Shown here: piece after piece, positions 1-7,698 of the stretch
Numbering within the stretch: the stretch's first letter is position 1
Layout of the letters: each line of letters starts with the position of its first letter
DNA from: Collinsella sp.
Lineage (GTDB): Bacteria; Actinomycetota; Coriobacteriia; Coriobacteriales; Coriobacteriaceae
Reading direction: 5' to 3'
NCBI GenBank assembly: GCA_019414515.1
Contig: DXLX01000034.1
Location: 1-56,334, forward strand
Length of the DNA stretch: 56,334 bases
Translations under genes and position numbers: made by a program
The notes under the pieces: generated by a model
Seen by the model: only the letters and a program-made list of their open reading frames with translations
The model's database searches: none
Told to the model about the DNA's origin: nothing

Positions 1-130
1 GCCCGGATGCGACACCCGTAGGTGTCCATCCTCGCAGTATCCGGTTCTCAAGGTGCACGCCTGCGCGGTCCATCCGGTTCGACCGGGCCGCGCGGCAAGG
101 AGATATATTGCCAGACCGGAGGGGCGCCGG
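1..130 (-). other. Possible rRNA operon leader or spacer at window edge
   Basis: Read on the minus strand, positions 57 to 1 contain CCTTGAGAACCGGATACTGC followed by a GC-rich stretch. This resembles the conserved TTGAGAACT-type box found in rRNA leaders and 16S-23S spacers of Actinobacteria and Firmicutes. No 16S or 23S sequence is inside the window, so an rRNA operon starting just left of position 1 is an inference. Confidence 0.3.
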
Positions 131-360
131 GGGCGGGAATCGCGCACTCCATATTTTGTTCACAAATGAATAGATCCCTCAGTCGCGTCACTGAGGTTAA
201 AACTGAAGCATTGGCTTCTGATATTGGCGATGACCAGCTGTTTTACGAGTATTGAGACATCGGTCATCTCTGGAGCGCTACTTTACTCCAAAGGCATCAG
301 CTATTTGTTTCCCATCGGTAAAAGGCGGGTTTTGTTCGCCAAGCGTTCTTATATATAGAT
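131..360. other. Intergenic stretch with no gene recognised
   Basis: This AT-richer spacer lies between the putative rRNA leader and the tRNA-Lys repeat region. It may hold the rRNA promoter on the minus strand, but I cannot pick a convincing -35/-10 pair. Short open frames here have no ribosome binding site and no recognisable protein. Confidence 0.4.
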
Positions 361-391
361 AGATACGGGTTCGAACCCATGAAAGGGCGAC

Positions 392-421
392 AAAAAAGAC
401 GGCCAACCGAAGTTGACCGTC
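392..421 (-). terminator. Terminator-like hairpin, minus strand
   Basis: On the minus strand GACGGTCAA and TTGGCCGTC pair around a CTTCGG-type loop and are followed by six T. It lies beyond the palindromic repeat downstream of tRNA-Lys. It could end transcripts that read through the first terminator at 571-604. Confidence 0.6.
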
Positions 422-434
422 TCAACAATCTTTG

Positions 435-566
435 GGTGGGCCGTCAGGGGTTCAGCCTGCTTCGCAGGCGGCCGCTGCGGCGCTTTCGCGCCTTGCGCGC
501 TGCGCTGGCAAACGCTCATACGTTTCCTCAGCTCCGCGCCCTTTCGGGTTCGAACCCGTGCCGCGG
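435..566. repeat. tRNA-end/palindrome element next to tRNA-Lys
   Basis: The left part (435-453) is a 19-nt copy of the 3' end of the adjacent tRNA-Lys, identical to 612-630. It is followed by palindromic segments such as GCCTGCTTCGCAGGC and GGCGCTTTCGCGCC. The right part (546-566) carries a T-arm-like CGGGTTCGAACCCG in the opposite sense. The same layout recurs at 15772-16170 and 53496-53635. The origin of the element is unknown; it may be a REP- or MITE-like sequence or a remnant of integration at tRNA ends. Confidence 0.6.
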
Positions 567-570
567 TAAC

Positions 571-604
571 AAAAAAGCGGCCGGCATCCGCCAGTCGCTT
601 TTCT
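571..604 (-). terminator. Terminator after tRNA-Lys
   Basis: On the minus strand a stem AGCGaCTGGC / GCCGGcCGCT with loop GGAT is followed by six T, just past the tRNA CCA end. It fits an intrinsic terminator of the tRNA-Lys transcript. Confidence 0.7.
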
Positions 605-610
605 ATTCTA

Positions 611-686
611 TGGTGGGCCGTCAGGGGTTCGAACCCTGGACCTTGGGATTAAAAGTCCCCTGCTCTGCCAGCTGAGCTAACGGCCC
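611..686 (-). tRNA. tRNA-Lys(TTT)
   Basis: The minus strand folds into a standard 76-nt cloverleaf. The acceptor GGGCCGT pairs with ACGGCCC, the anticodon loop CTTTTAA gives anticodon TTT, the T arm is CAGGG TTCGAAC CCCTG, and discriminator A plus CCA are encoded. A promoter is visible just upstream and a terminator just downstream, so it appears to be a single-gene transcript. Confidence 0.97.
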
Positions 687-695
687 GCGGGTGGC

Positions 696-724
696 ATTGT
701 ACCACGGTCTGGGACTATTCCCAA
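696..724 (-). promoter_or_regulatory. Promoter of tRNA-Lys
   Basis: On the minus strand TTGGGA (719-724) and TACAAT (696-701) are 17 bp apart and lie 10 bp before the tRNA 5' end. The -35 box overlaps the last codons of the aminopeptidase gene. Confidence 0.7.
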
Positions 725-1995
725 CTCCATTGGCCGTTCTGGAAAATCACAACTTCACGTCCATCAGGCGTAATGCCCGTAATATCGATGTCGTCCGTGC
801 CGATCATAAAATCGACGTGCGTGCTCGAGACGTTAACGCCATGCTCCAGGAGCTCCTCCTTGGACATGTCATACCCACCCTCGATGCATTCGGGGAAACC
901 GACACCTAGCGCGAGATGGCAGCTAGCGTTCTCGTCATAGAGTGTGTCATAGAACAGAACGCCGCTTTCGCGGATCGGAGTGTTCTTGGAAATGAGCGCG
1001 ACCTCGCCCAGATGAGCGGCACCTTCATCGGTGTCAATAATGCTCGCAAGCGTTGCCTTGCCCACGCGGGCGTCGTAGTCCACCACGCGGCCGCCCTCGA
1101 ACTTAATCCAAAAATCTTCGACTTTATTGCCGTGGTGGATGAGCGGCATGGCCGAGTACACGATACCGTCGGCGCGCATGCGATCGGGCGAGGTGAAGAC
1201 TTCCTCGGTGGGAATGTTGGGGAAGAAGGGGTGTCCATCGGGCGTCTTGCCCTTGCCGCCGGCCCACTCGTGACCCTTCGTCATGCCAATCGTCAGATCG
1301 GTTCCATTTGCCGCGGTGTAATGCAAGTAGTCGAAACGATTGTCGTTCAGGAAACGCAGGTTCTTTTCGAATGCGGCGTCATGGAGTTCCCAGTCGCTCT
1401 CCGGGTCCTGGCCATCGGCGCGCGCGGTGTGCAGAATCGCATTCCACAGTTTATAGATTGCAACCTCATCGACGTCTCCTGGGAACACCTCGTGCGCCCA
1501 AGCCACGACCGGAGCGCCGGCGATGCACCACGGATTGATGTTGTAATCCAGTCCGCGGCGGAAAACTTTGCACTGCGTATTCCTCGCCTTTGATGCCGCG
1601 GCCGGCTTGGCTGGATCGATGCCCTTGAGGGCCGCAGGATCCGCACCTTCGATAAAGACAAAGCAGGCACCATCCTGGGCCAAGGAATCCAGCTGCATGC
1701 GCTTCCACTCGGGTGTCTGCTCAAAATAGCTTTTCTCGACATGCTCGTACGTGAGCCTCGTCACGGCATCATCGGCCCAAATGACCGTCACGTGGCCGGC
1801 GGCGGCAGCATAGGCCTCCGCGACCACCACGCGCGCAAACGGCGCGCACTCGACCGGAGACTGAACGACGACCTCCTGGCCGGGCTTGACGTTTACGCCC
1901 TTGCGGACGACCAGGCGCGCGTAGTTTTTAATCTTGGGCTCCAGGGCCTTCATGCCCTCCAGAGCCTCTTCGACCGTCAGGGCAGCTCGAATCAT
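715..1995 (-). CDS. Aminopeptidase, M29 family
   Basis: This is a predicted cytoplasmic metallo-aminopeptidase of family M29 (AmpS/PepS/aminopeptidase T), which removes N-terminal residues from peptides using a two-metal site. The 426-residue length is normal for the family. The conserved metal-site segment NIPTEEVFTSPDR is present in the middle, with the C-terminal block THVDFMIGTDDIDITG that is typical of M29. I chose the ATG at 1995 because GGAG lies six bases before it; an in-frame ATG twelve bases upstream is also possible. The gene sits alone between two terminators, and its 3' end carries the tRNA-Lys promoter. Substrate preference cannot be read from the sequence. Confidence 0.93.
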   Translation of the reverse strand: MIRAALTVEEALEGMKALEPKIKNYARLVVRKGVNVKPGQEVVVQSPVECAPFARVVVAEAYAAAAGHVTVIWADDAVTRLTYEHVEKSYFEQTPEWKRMQLDSLAQDGACFVFIEGADPAALKGIDPAKPAAASKARNTQCKVFRRGLDYNINPWCIAGAPVVAWAHEVFPGDVDEVAIYKLWNAILHTARADGQDPESDWELHDAAFEKNLRFLNDNRFDYLHYTAANGTDLTIGMTKGHEWAGGKGKTPDGHPFFPNIPTEEVFTSPDRMRADGIVYSAMPLIHHGNKVEDFWIKFEGGRVVDYDARVGKATLASIIDTDEGAAHLGEVALISKNTPIRESGVLFYDTLYDENASCHLALGVGFPECIEGGYDMSKEELLEHGVNVSSTHVDFMIGTDDIDITGITPDGREVVIFQNGQWSWE

Positions 1996-2022
1996 GTGCC
2001 ACTCCATCTATCTATAGAACAG

Positions 2023-2055
2023 TAAAAAGGCGCGCCGCAAAAACGACGCGCCTTA
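2023..2055 (-). terminator. Terminator after the purC operon
   Basis: On the minus strand AAGGCGCG and CGCGCCTT pair around a T-rich loop and are followed by five T. It lies just past the stop of the 191-residue membrane protein gene. Confidence 0.75.
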
Positions 2056-2084
2056 TATCTTAGCGATAAGTATGTATGCAAACG

Positions 2085-2660
2085 CTACTTCTTCTTGGAG
2101 TCCTTCTGGTCCTCCTCGGCAGCCGCGCGCTCAATAAGAGCGTTGAGCTTGTTCTCGGACATGCCCTCGGCCTGCGCGCGGTACATGTTGCGCAAGGGAC
2201 GAATACGAGCGAAGTCGTAGATAAAGTCACCTAGGATGATGACATAGGACAAAACGATGCCGACCATCTGGACAGGGCTGGACACCATGCCAGCGGGAGC
2301 GAAGTACAGCGAGGCCCAAATTGCCACGACGAGCACCATGCCAATGGCGAGCACAATCCACCAGATGCGACGGCGCTTGGTGTAGTCCTCGTCCTGCTTG
2401 AGGAGGATATTCGACACCGTATAGATGCGGTCCTCCTTGGCGCGCTGCTTGGCCTTGCGGGCGCGCTTCTCCTCTTTAGAGAGGCCCTCGAGGTTCTCGC
2501 CCTTCTCGAGCTCTTTGCGGCGTGCCTTAGACGAAGCCGGCACGATGCGAACGGAGCTCGCTGCTTGGCGGGCGGGCTTAGCAGATGCGGCAGACTTGCG
2601 CGCAACCCCGGTAACTTCGTGGGATTGCGTGCGCTTGTTCGTGGCGCTACGGGTACTCAC
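2085..2660 (-). CDS. Hypothetical two-helix membrane protein
   Basis: I do not recognise a family for this 191-residue protein. Residues 1-90 are Ala/Ser/Lys/Arg-rich and look disordered, with a charged Lys/Glu/Arg segment (KARRKELEKGEN, KEEKRARKAKQR). Two hydrophobic helices follow at about 98-120 and 128-147, then a charged tail ending in lysines. The GTG start abuts the purC stop with no gap, so the two are translationally coupled and probably one transcript ending at the terminator at 2023-2055. A function in purine synthesis is not implied by this alone; small membrane proteins with basic tails often ride in unrelated operons. Confidence 0.75.
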   Translation of the reverse strand: MSTRSATNKRTQSHEVTGVARKSAASAKPARQAASSVRIVPASSKARRKELEKGENLEGLSKEEKRARKAKQRAKEDRIYTVSNILLKQDEDYTKRRRIWWIVLAIGMVLVVAIWASLYFAPAGMVSSPVQMVGIVLSYVIILGDFIYDFARIRPLRNMYRAQAEGMSENKLNALIERAAAEEDQKDSKKK

Positions 2661-3548
2661 TTATGCGTTCTCCTTCATGCTTGTGAACTGGGAGCCGGTG
2701 ATGATCTGGAAGGCCTCGCGATAGCGCTCGGACGTGCCATCGATGACCTCGGCGGGCAGGTGCGGGGTCTCCCCCGTCATATCCCAGTTGGCCTTGAGCC
2801 AATTGCGGACGAATTGCTTGTCGTAGCTAGGCTGGATCTTGCCCTCCTCGTAGCTGGCAGCAGGCCAGAAACGGCTGGAGTCGGGCGTGAGGCACTCGTC
2901 GATCAGCGTGACCTTGCCATCAATAACACCAAACTCGAACTTGGTGTCGGCAATGATGATGCCACGGGTCGCGGCGTACTCGGCAGCGGCCTTGTAGATC
3001 TTGAGGGAAAGGTCACGAATCTGCGTGGCGATGTCCTCGCCCACGATCTCGCAGCAACGCTCGAACGAGATGTTCTCGTCGTGGTCACCGATCTCGGCCT
3101 TCGTGGACGGCGTGAACAACGGCTCGGGAAGCTTGGAAGCCTCGGTCAGGCCCTCAGGCAGCTGGATGCCGCAGACGGTGCCGTTCTCGTCGTAGGTCTT
3201 CTTGCCCGAACCGGTCAGATAGCCGCGGACGATGCACTCGATAGGAATCGTCTGGGCCTTCTTAACCAGCATGGCGCGGCCAGCGAGGTAGTCACGATAC
3301 TCAGCAAACTCCTCGGGGAAATCCGCCGGGTCGATGGAAACGAGATGGTTGGGGACGATGTCGGCAAACTTATCGAACCAGAATGCCGAGATGCGATTGA
3401 GCACCTCTCCCTTAAACGGAATCTCGTCGGGAAGAATGAAGTCGAACGCAGAAATGCGGTCGGTGGCGACCATCAGCAGGTTTTCACCGGCATCGTAAAT
3501 ATCACGAACCTTGCCACGGGAATCCGGACGACGCTCCATCGTTGTCAC
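2661..3548 (-). CDS. purC: SAICAR synthase
   Basis: Phosphoribosylaminoimidazole-succinocarboxamide synthase joins CAIR and aspartate with ATP hydrolysis in de novo purine synthesis. Family signatures are clear: GKVRDIYDAG near the N-terminus, LLMVATDRISAFD, the IPIECIVRGYLTGSGKKTY block, IADTKFEFG, and TPDSSRFWP. Length (295 residues) is normal for the long, yeast-like form. Of several possible starts I prefer the GTG at 3548, eight bases after AAGGAG; GTG 3557 would overlap that site. It follows the histidine kinase gene on the same strand after about 110 bp that contain a small ATGCGGG/CCCGCAT hairpin. purB is also in the window but in a separate unit. Confidence 0.96.
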   Translation of the reverse strand: MTTMERRPDSRGKVRDIYDAGENLLMVATDRISAFDFILPDEIPFKGEVLNRISAFWFDKFADIVPNHLVSIDPADFPEEFAEYRDYLAGRAMLVKKAQTIPIECIVRGYLTGSGKKTYDENGTVCGIQLPEGLTEASKLPEPLFTPSTKAEIGDHDENISFERCCEIVGEDIATQIRDLSLKIYKAAAEYAATRGIIIADTKFEFGVIDGKVTLIDECLTPDSSRFWPAASYEEGKIQPSYDKQFVRNWLKANWDMTGETPHLPAEVIDGTSERYREAFQIITGSQFTSMKENA

Positions 3549-3657
3549 GTGAGTCACTCCTTACCTAAATACGACAGAAATGCGGGTTCTTTCCCGCATG
3601 TTTTCGCAAACTCGGAGCGGCAGGGACGCGGCCCCTCCTTCACCGAATAGCGAAAAG

Positions 3658-5223
3658 CTAGTGCTCCATTGTAGTAGATGCCGCGTCTGCCGTGTGCTCG
3701 CGGGGCAGATGAATTGTAAAAGTCGTACCCTTTCCAAGCTCCGACTCCACGGATATGTAGCCATGGTGACGCTCGACAATCTGCTTGGTCACGGCGAGGC
3801 CGACGCCCAGGCCGCCAGCTTCGCGGGCGCGGCTGGCATCGGCGCGCCAAAACCGCCCGAAAATGCGCGACAGATCGTCTTTGGCAATACCGATGCCGGT
3901 ATCAGAAACGGCAATGCTGACGTGCCTGCGGTCACTGAGCACCGACACCACGACCCAACCGCCCTCGGGGGTGTAGCGCATGGCGTTGCTCATGAGGTTG
4001 ATAACACATTGCGTGATCATGTCGGGATCTGCCTCGACAACGTCATCGTGGCCCTGCGTCTCATCTGCAAAGCGCAAACGCAGGTCACGGTCGGCAAACA
4101 GGCGCTCCTGGCCATTCACAATCGATCGCACGAACGGAACCATGTCCACCGGTTCTAGATTGAGCGGAGCCGTGCTGTTTTCCATACGCGATAGGTCGAG
4201 CATCTGCTGCACCAGACGAGCCAGGCGACGCGTCTCGGAAGCAACGGTCTCCAAATGCTCATCGTCGGTGGGATACACGCCATCCTGCATGGCCTCGACC
4301 GTTGCGAGCATGGCCATAAGCGGCGTGCGAAGCTCGTGTGCAACGTCTGAGGTCAGGCGCTTCTCGTGTTTCATATCCTTCTCGAGCGAAGTGGCCATCT
4401 CATCGAAGGTCTCACCCAGCTGATCGATCTCGTCATCACCGCGCAGTCCCGTGCGAGCCGACAGGTCGCCGTCACGGATTTGCTTTGCGGTACTGGTGAT
4501 GCGATGAATCGGCTTGGTGAGCATGCGCGACACGAGCGATCCGATAACGACCGAAATGCAGATTGCAACAACCGCGGCGAGGGCCATGGCGTTAAAGGTC
4601 TTCTCCCTAAACGCAGAGTCCGCCTTGGTGAGCAGAGCGTCGGAGCCGATGGCCCACAGCTTTACCTGTCCGACATGCTCGCCGGAAGACGTTACAATCT
4701 CGACGTTAGCAACGCTATCGGAGTCGGTTGGAGCAGACGAGACCGGGCTATGCGATGCCCTCTTGCCGCTCGTGTCGTCGGTCGTAGCCTGGTTTTCGCG
4801 TACATCGGCGGTGGCGCTTGCCGAGGGCCAGGAATCGTCATAAACGATCACGCCCTTTTTATTGACGACCTGCATGCCCAGATCGTCGGAAACCAAACTC
4901 GACGTTGCGACCGTGCGCAGTTCTCCCGCGGTCCAAGAGCCGTTTTCCTCATATGAGGTCGCCAACTTCTCGGCAGCGGAATTTGCGATGTCGACGATAT
5001 TGGAGCGTGTGTAATCCGAAAAGACCGTGCCCCACACAACAGAGACAACGCCCACCAGCACCAATACTGTCATGAGCGATGTCAGAGCAAAAGCAAGTGC
5101 CATGCGCGAGGGATAGCTCATCGTTGGCCGTGAATCGGAACGAGGCGTGTTCCAACTAGCCTTGGAACCCGCCTCGCTCTCCTGCTTGTGCTTTTGTCCG
5201 ATTTCAAAGCGCGCAGGTGTCAT
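3658..5223 (-). CDS. HAMP sensor histidine kinase
   Basis: This is the membrane sensor of a two-component pair. In order there is a cytoplasmic N-terminus rich in Ser (1-40), TM helix 41-64, an extracellular sensor region to about 210, TM helix 211-233, a HAMP domain (234-286), a HisKA domain with phosphorylatable His296 in DVAHELRTPL, and a HATPase domain with DTGIGIAKDDLSRIFGRFWR and a GLGVGLAVTKQIVERH nucleotide-binding lid. It starts 11 bp after the response regulator stop, so the two are co-transcribed. The long N-terminus could be shorter if translation starts at Met35 (MSYPSRM). The signal sensed is unknown. It resembles the BaeS/ResE/PhoR class of orthodox kinases. Confidence 0.93.
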   Translation of the reverse strand: MTPARFEIGQKHKQESEAGSKASWNTPRSDSRPTMSYPSRMALAFALTSLMTVLVLVGVVSVVWGTVFSDYTRSNIVDIANSAAEKLATSYEENGSWTAGELRTVATSSLVSDDLGMQVVNKKGVIVYDDSWPSASATADVRENQATTDDTSGKRASHSPVSSAPTDSDSVANVEIVTSSGEHVGQVKLWAIGSDALLTKADSAFREKTFNAMALAAVVAICISVVIGSLVSRMLTKPIHRITSTAKQIRDGDLSARTGLRGDDEIDQLGETFDEMATSLEKDMKHEKRLTSDVAHELRTPLMAMLATVEAMQDGVYPTDDEHLETVASETRRLARLVQQMLDLSRMENSTAPLNLEPVDMVPFVRSIVNGQERLFADRDLRLRFADETQGHDDVVEADPDMITQCVINLMSNAMRYTPEGGWVVVSVLSDRRHVSIAVSDTGIGIAKDDLSRIFGRFWRADASRAREAGGLGVGLAVTKQIVERHHGYISVESELGKGTTFTIHLPREHTADAASTTMEH

Positions 5224-5234
5224 ATGTGATTTCC

Positions 5235-5957
5235 CTATTTCTCGTCCGACTTATCGGTCTTGGCCGGAGCCTCGAAGCGATAGCCGACACCATGGACGGT
5301 GTAGAGCCACTTGGGCTTCTTGGGATCATCGCCCAGCTTGGCGCGAAGATTCTTCACGTGGCTATCGATGGTGCGCTCATAGCCCTCAAAGTCATACCCG
5401 AGCACTTTCTCGACCAGCTCCATGCGGTTATACACACGGCCGGGATGGCGGGCAAGCGTGGTGAGCAGCTTGAACTCGGAAGCCGTCAGATCGACTTCCT
5501 TGCCCTCGACCAAGATCTTGTGGCCCGAGATATCGATGACCAGATCGCCGAAGTCGAGTACCTCGACGGCGGGCTCGTCGGCTTGATGGGCACGGCGGAA
5601 CAGAGCGCGAACGCGGGCGACGAGCTCGCGCGGCGAGAACGGCTTGATCAGATAGTCGTCGGCGCCGAGCTCAAGACCGATAATACGGTCCTCGATCTCA
5701 CCCTTGGCGGTAAGCATGATAATGGGCACATCCGAGGTATCGCGGATAGTGCGGCAAACGCGCTCACCGGGGATCTTGGGGAGCATAAGATCGAGCACAA
5801 CCAGGTCGAACTGGTGCTTCTCGAACTCCTCGATCGCGGACTGGCCGTCGCCGACGCCCACAACCCAGTAGCCTTCGCGCTCGAGATAGGCAGCGACGGC
5901 GTCACGGATTGCCTTCTCATCCTCGACCAGCAGAATCTTTTTTGCATCTGAAGCCAT
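5235..5957 (-). CDS. OmpR/PhoB-family response regulator
   Basis: This DNA-binding partner of the kinase has an N-terminal receiver domain with the acidic pocket at residues 12-13 (VEDE), phospho-acceptor Asp56 (LVVLDLMLP) and switch Lys105 (LIKPFSP). A winged-helix output domain follows (LTASEFKLLTTLARHPGRV ... TIDSHVKNLRAKLG ... VHGVGYRFE). The ATG at 5957 is preceded by a G-rich AGGGGGG site; a longer start at 5978 is less likely. At 240 residues its size is typical. Target genes are unknown. It lies in one operon with the kinase and possibly purC. Confidence 0.95.
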   Translation of the reverse strand: MASDAKKILLVEDEKAIRDAVAAYLEREGYWVVGVGDGQSAIEEFEKHQFDLVVLDLMLPKIPGERVCRTIRDTSDVPIIMLTAKGEIEDRIIGLELGADDYLIKPFSPRELVARVRALFRRAHQADEPAVEVLDFGDLVIDISGHKILVEGKEVDLTASEFKLLTTLARHPGRVYNRMELVEKVLGYDFEGYERTIDSHVKNLRAKLGDDPKKPKWLYTVHGVGYRFEAPAKTDKSDEK

Positions 5958-6007
5958 AACACGGCCCCCCTGTCTCAATTAGCTAAGAACAAGCCCATTT
6001 TAACGCA

Positions 6008-6057
6008 CCTGAGCCCGCCGGATGCCGCTATGACGCGGCAGCTCGGCGGGCGGTACT
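6008..6057. other. Large stem between lipoprotein and regulator genes
   Basis: GCCCGCCG and GCCGC pair with GCGGC and CGGCGGGC to form an interrupted hairpin. It lacks a T run on either strand, so it is a poor intrinsic terminator. It could stabilise a transcript end or be a REP-like palindrome. Confidence 0.4.
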
Positions 6058-6110
6058 CACAATTACAACGCGTTTATTCCCCTGTTGGCGCCTTTTTAAC
6101 CCCTCTAAGC

Positions 6111-7322
6111 TTAAAGAGAGAATAGGCGTGCAGTGACCGTCTCTGGTATACCCTGGCTGTTGCGCACCGTGGCGTACGTAAGGAATGGGTCCGATTTTCC
6201 CGCCGTAGCTGGATAATCGCCATACTCCAAAGCGCGGTCGGGCGACAGCAGCGAGCCATAGGTCTTGGCAGAGGTGTCGATCAGGAAATGCGACGCCTGC
6301 ACCTTAACAAGGTATTTATTCTTCTTGCCAGCCGCACATGCGAGCGGCTCGCGTGACAGGAAGAGGTACGGCCCTCCCTCATTACCGATATACGTGCCCA
6401 TATTGCCCAAGCTGCCCACGCCACTATAGGTCGCCTCGATAGAAAACACGAAGGTATCGCCCATATATACGGCCTCGAAAGGCGAGACTGACGAGGGAAG
6501 GACTAGCTGGGCACGTTTGGTGTTGTTGCCGTCGGTCAGATCGATTGCCGTTATGCCGTAGTAGACACCCTCGTCGTTGCGGACACGCGGCGAGATGGTC
6601 AAAATGCCGTCGCTCGCACGCGGGGCCGATGCAAAGCGGCCCGTCGATTTCCAAATTGTCTCGGCCTTGGATTCATCAAGCGAGCGACGATAGCAAAACG
6701 AATCACTACTCGTTTTATTGCCGCCTGCCGAAGGCATTTTATACCAGATGACTGATGATCCGAACGCCGTAAACAGTGGCGGATCATAGTCCTTGCCACC
6801 CCGATCGAGCTCAACCACGTCGCCAGAGAGCGAAGCGCCCGACAGATTTTGAGCGTAGAGCTTCCACGATGAACTGGCAAAGTTCATCTCAACCCACGCA
6901 AACACGCCATCGCCGGCGCGGACATCGTAAAACGAATACCCCGCACCTTCGATAGGATCCTCGATGAGCGTCGTGAGCGAGCCGTCGCCCAAGTTGAGCA
7001 CGCCAAGCGTGTTGGCATGCAGCGCAGACGCCGGGGCCATCATCGCCGCGGCGTAATCGCCGTCGCAGTAGTACAGCAGCGTACCCAAGGGCAATGTCCA
7101 TGTCGCCATGGGCTCAAGATCGATATCGACGGCCTCATACTCATCCGTAATCGAGACAATCTTTGAGTCGTCTTTGATAACCTGCGGCTCGCCGGCGGCG
7201 TCGTCGCTGGTACCCGTTTTCTTTGAGCATCCGGCAAACACCGTGGCAGCGCCCGCGGCAGCCCCTCCGAGCACAAAGCCGCGGCGCGATATTCCGTTCT
7301 TGATCTGGTCGGCGATACTCAT
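6111..7322 (-). CDS. Tat-exported lipoprotein, beta-propeller-like, unknown function
   Basis: The 403-residue protein begins with a twin-arginine motif (SRRGFVLGG, residues 12-20), a hydrophobic stretch and a lipobox FAGC with Cys32. It should therefore be folded before export and lipid-anchored outside. The mature part has repeated segments of the kind LxxGDGSLTTLIEDPIEG and VFAWVEMNF that suggest a WD40/TolB-like propeller, but I cannot name a family. The start codon overlaps the stop of the TSCPD gene (TAATG), so the two are coupled. The longer frame upstream of Met-Ser-Ile would bury the signal peptide and is rejected. Confidence 0.8.
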   Translation of the reverse strand: MSIADQIKNGISRRGFVLGGAAAGAATVFAGCSKKTGTSDDAAGEPQVIKDDSKIVSITDEYEAVDIDLEPMATWTLPLGTLLYYCDGDYAAAMMAPASALHANTLGVLNLGDGSLTTLIEDPIEGAGYSFYDVRAGDGVFAWVEMNFASSSWKLYAQNLSGASLSGDVVELDRGGKDYDPPLFTAFGSSVIWYKMPSAGGNKTSSDSFCYRRSLDESKAETIWKSTGRFASAPRASDGILTISPRVRNDEGVYYGITAIDLTDGNNTKRAQLVLPSSVSPFEAVYMGDTFVFSIEATYSGVGSLGNMGTYIGNEGGPYLFLSREPLACAAGKKNKYLVKVQASHFLIDTSAKTYGSLLSPDRALEYGDYPATAGKSDPFLTYATVRNSQGIPETVTARLFSL

Positions 7323-7585
7323 TAGGCGATCTCGGCGCGAGCGGCCTCGATAGCGCGCGTGAGCTGATCGGCGCAAGAAGTCTTTTTCATACCGCAGGTA
7401 TTACCAGCGAGAACCTCGATGACGCGATCGGCAGGAGCACCCTCGACCAGCTTAGAGATAGCCTTGAGATTGCCGTTGCAGCCACCGGTAAACTCGACGC
7501 CCACCACCTTGTTGCCGTCATCGGACAGGTCAAGGTGGATATTGCGAGTGCATACGCCCTGAGGCTTGTAATCAAAACTAATCAT
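7322..7585 (-). CDS. TSCPD-domain protein (TIGR03905-like)
   Basis: This small 87-residue protein has the conserved pattern of the TSCPD domain. It contains the YKPQGVCTRNI beginning, GVEFTGGCNGNLKAISKLVEG in the middle and GNTCGMKKTSCADQLTRAI at the end. Domains of this type also occur at the C-terminus of vitamin B12-dependent ribonucleotide reductase and may bind metal through their cysteines. The stand-alone function is not known to me. It is the first gene of a two-gene unit with the Tat lipoprotein. Confidence 0.85.
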   Translation of the reverse strand: MISFDYKPQGVCTRNIHLDLSDDGNKVVGVEFTGGCNGNLKAISKLVEGAPADRVIEVLAGNTCGMKKTSCADQLTRAIEAARAEIA

Positions 7586-7698
7586 TGCGTTCCCCTCTCG
7601 TAAAGCAATTTCAGACGTCTATTATCCCCGTCCGAACCGATAAAGTATCGCGGGCACCGATTCAACATTCCCCAATGCGCAAACCGGCGGTAGCAATA

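Noticed and set aside
1..130. Firm rRNA annotation
   Set aside because: Only a leader-like box is visible; no mature rRNA sequence is in the window.
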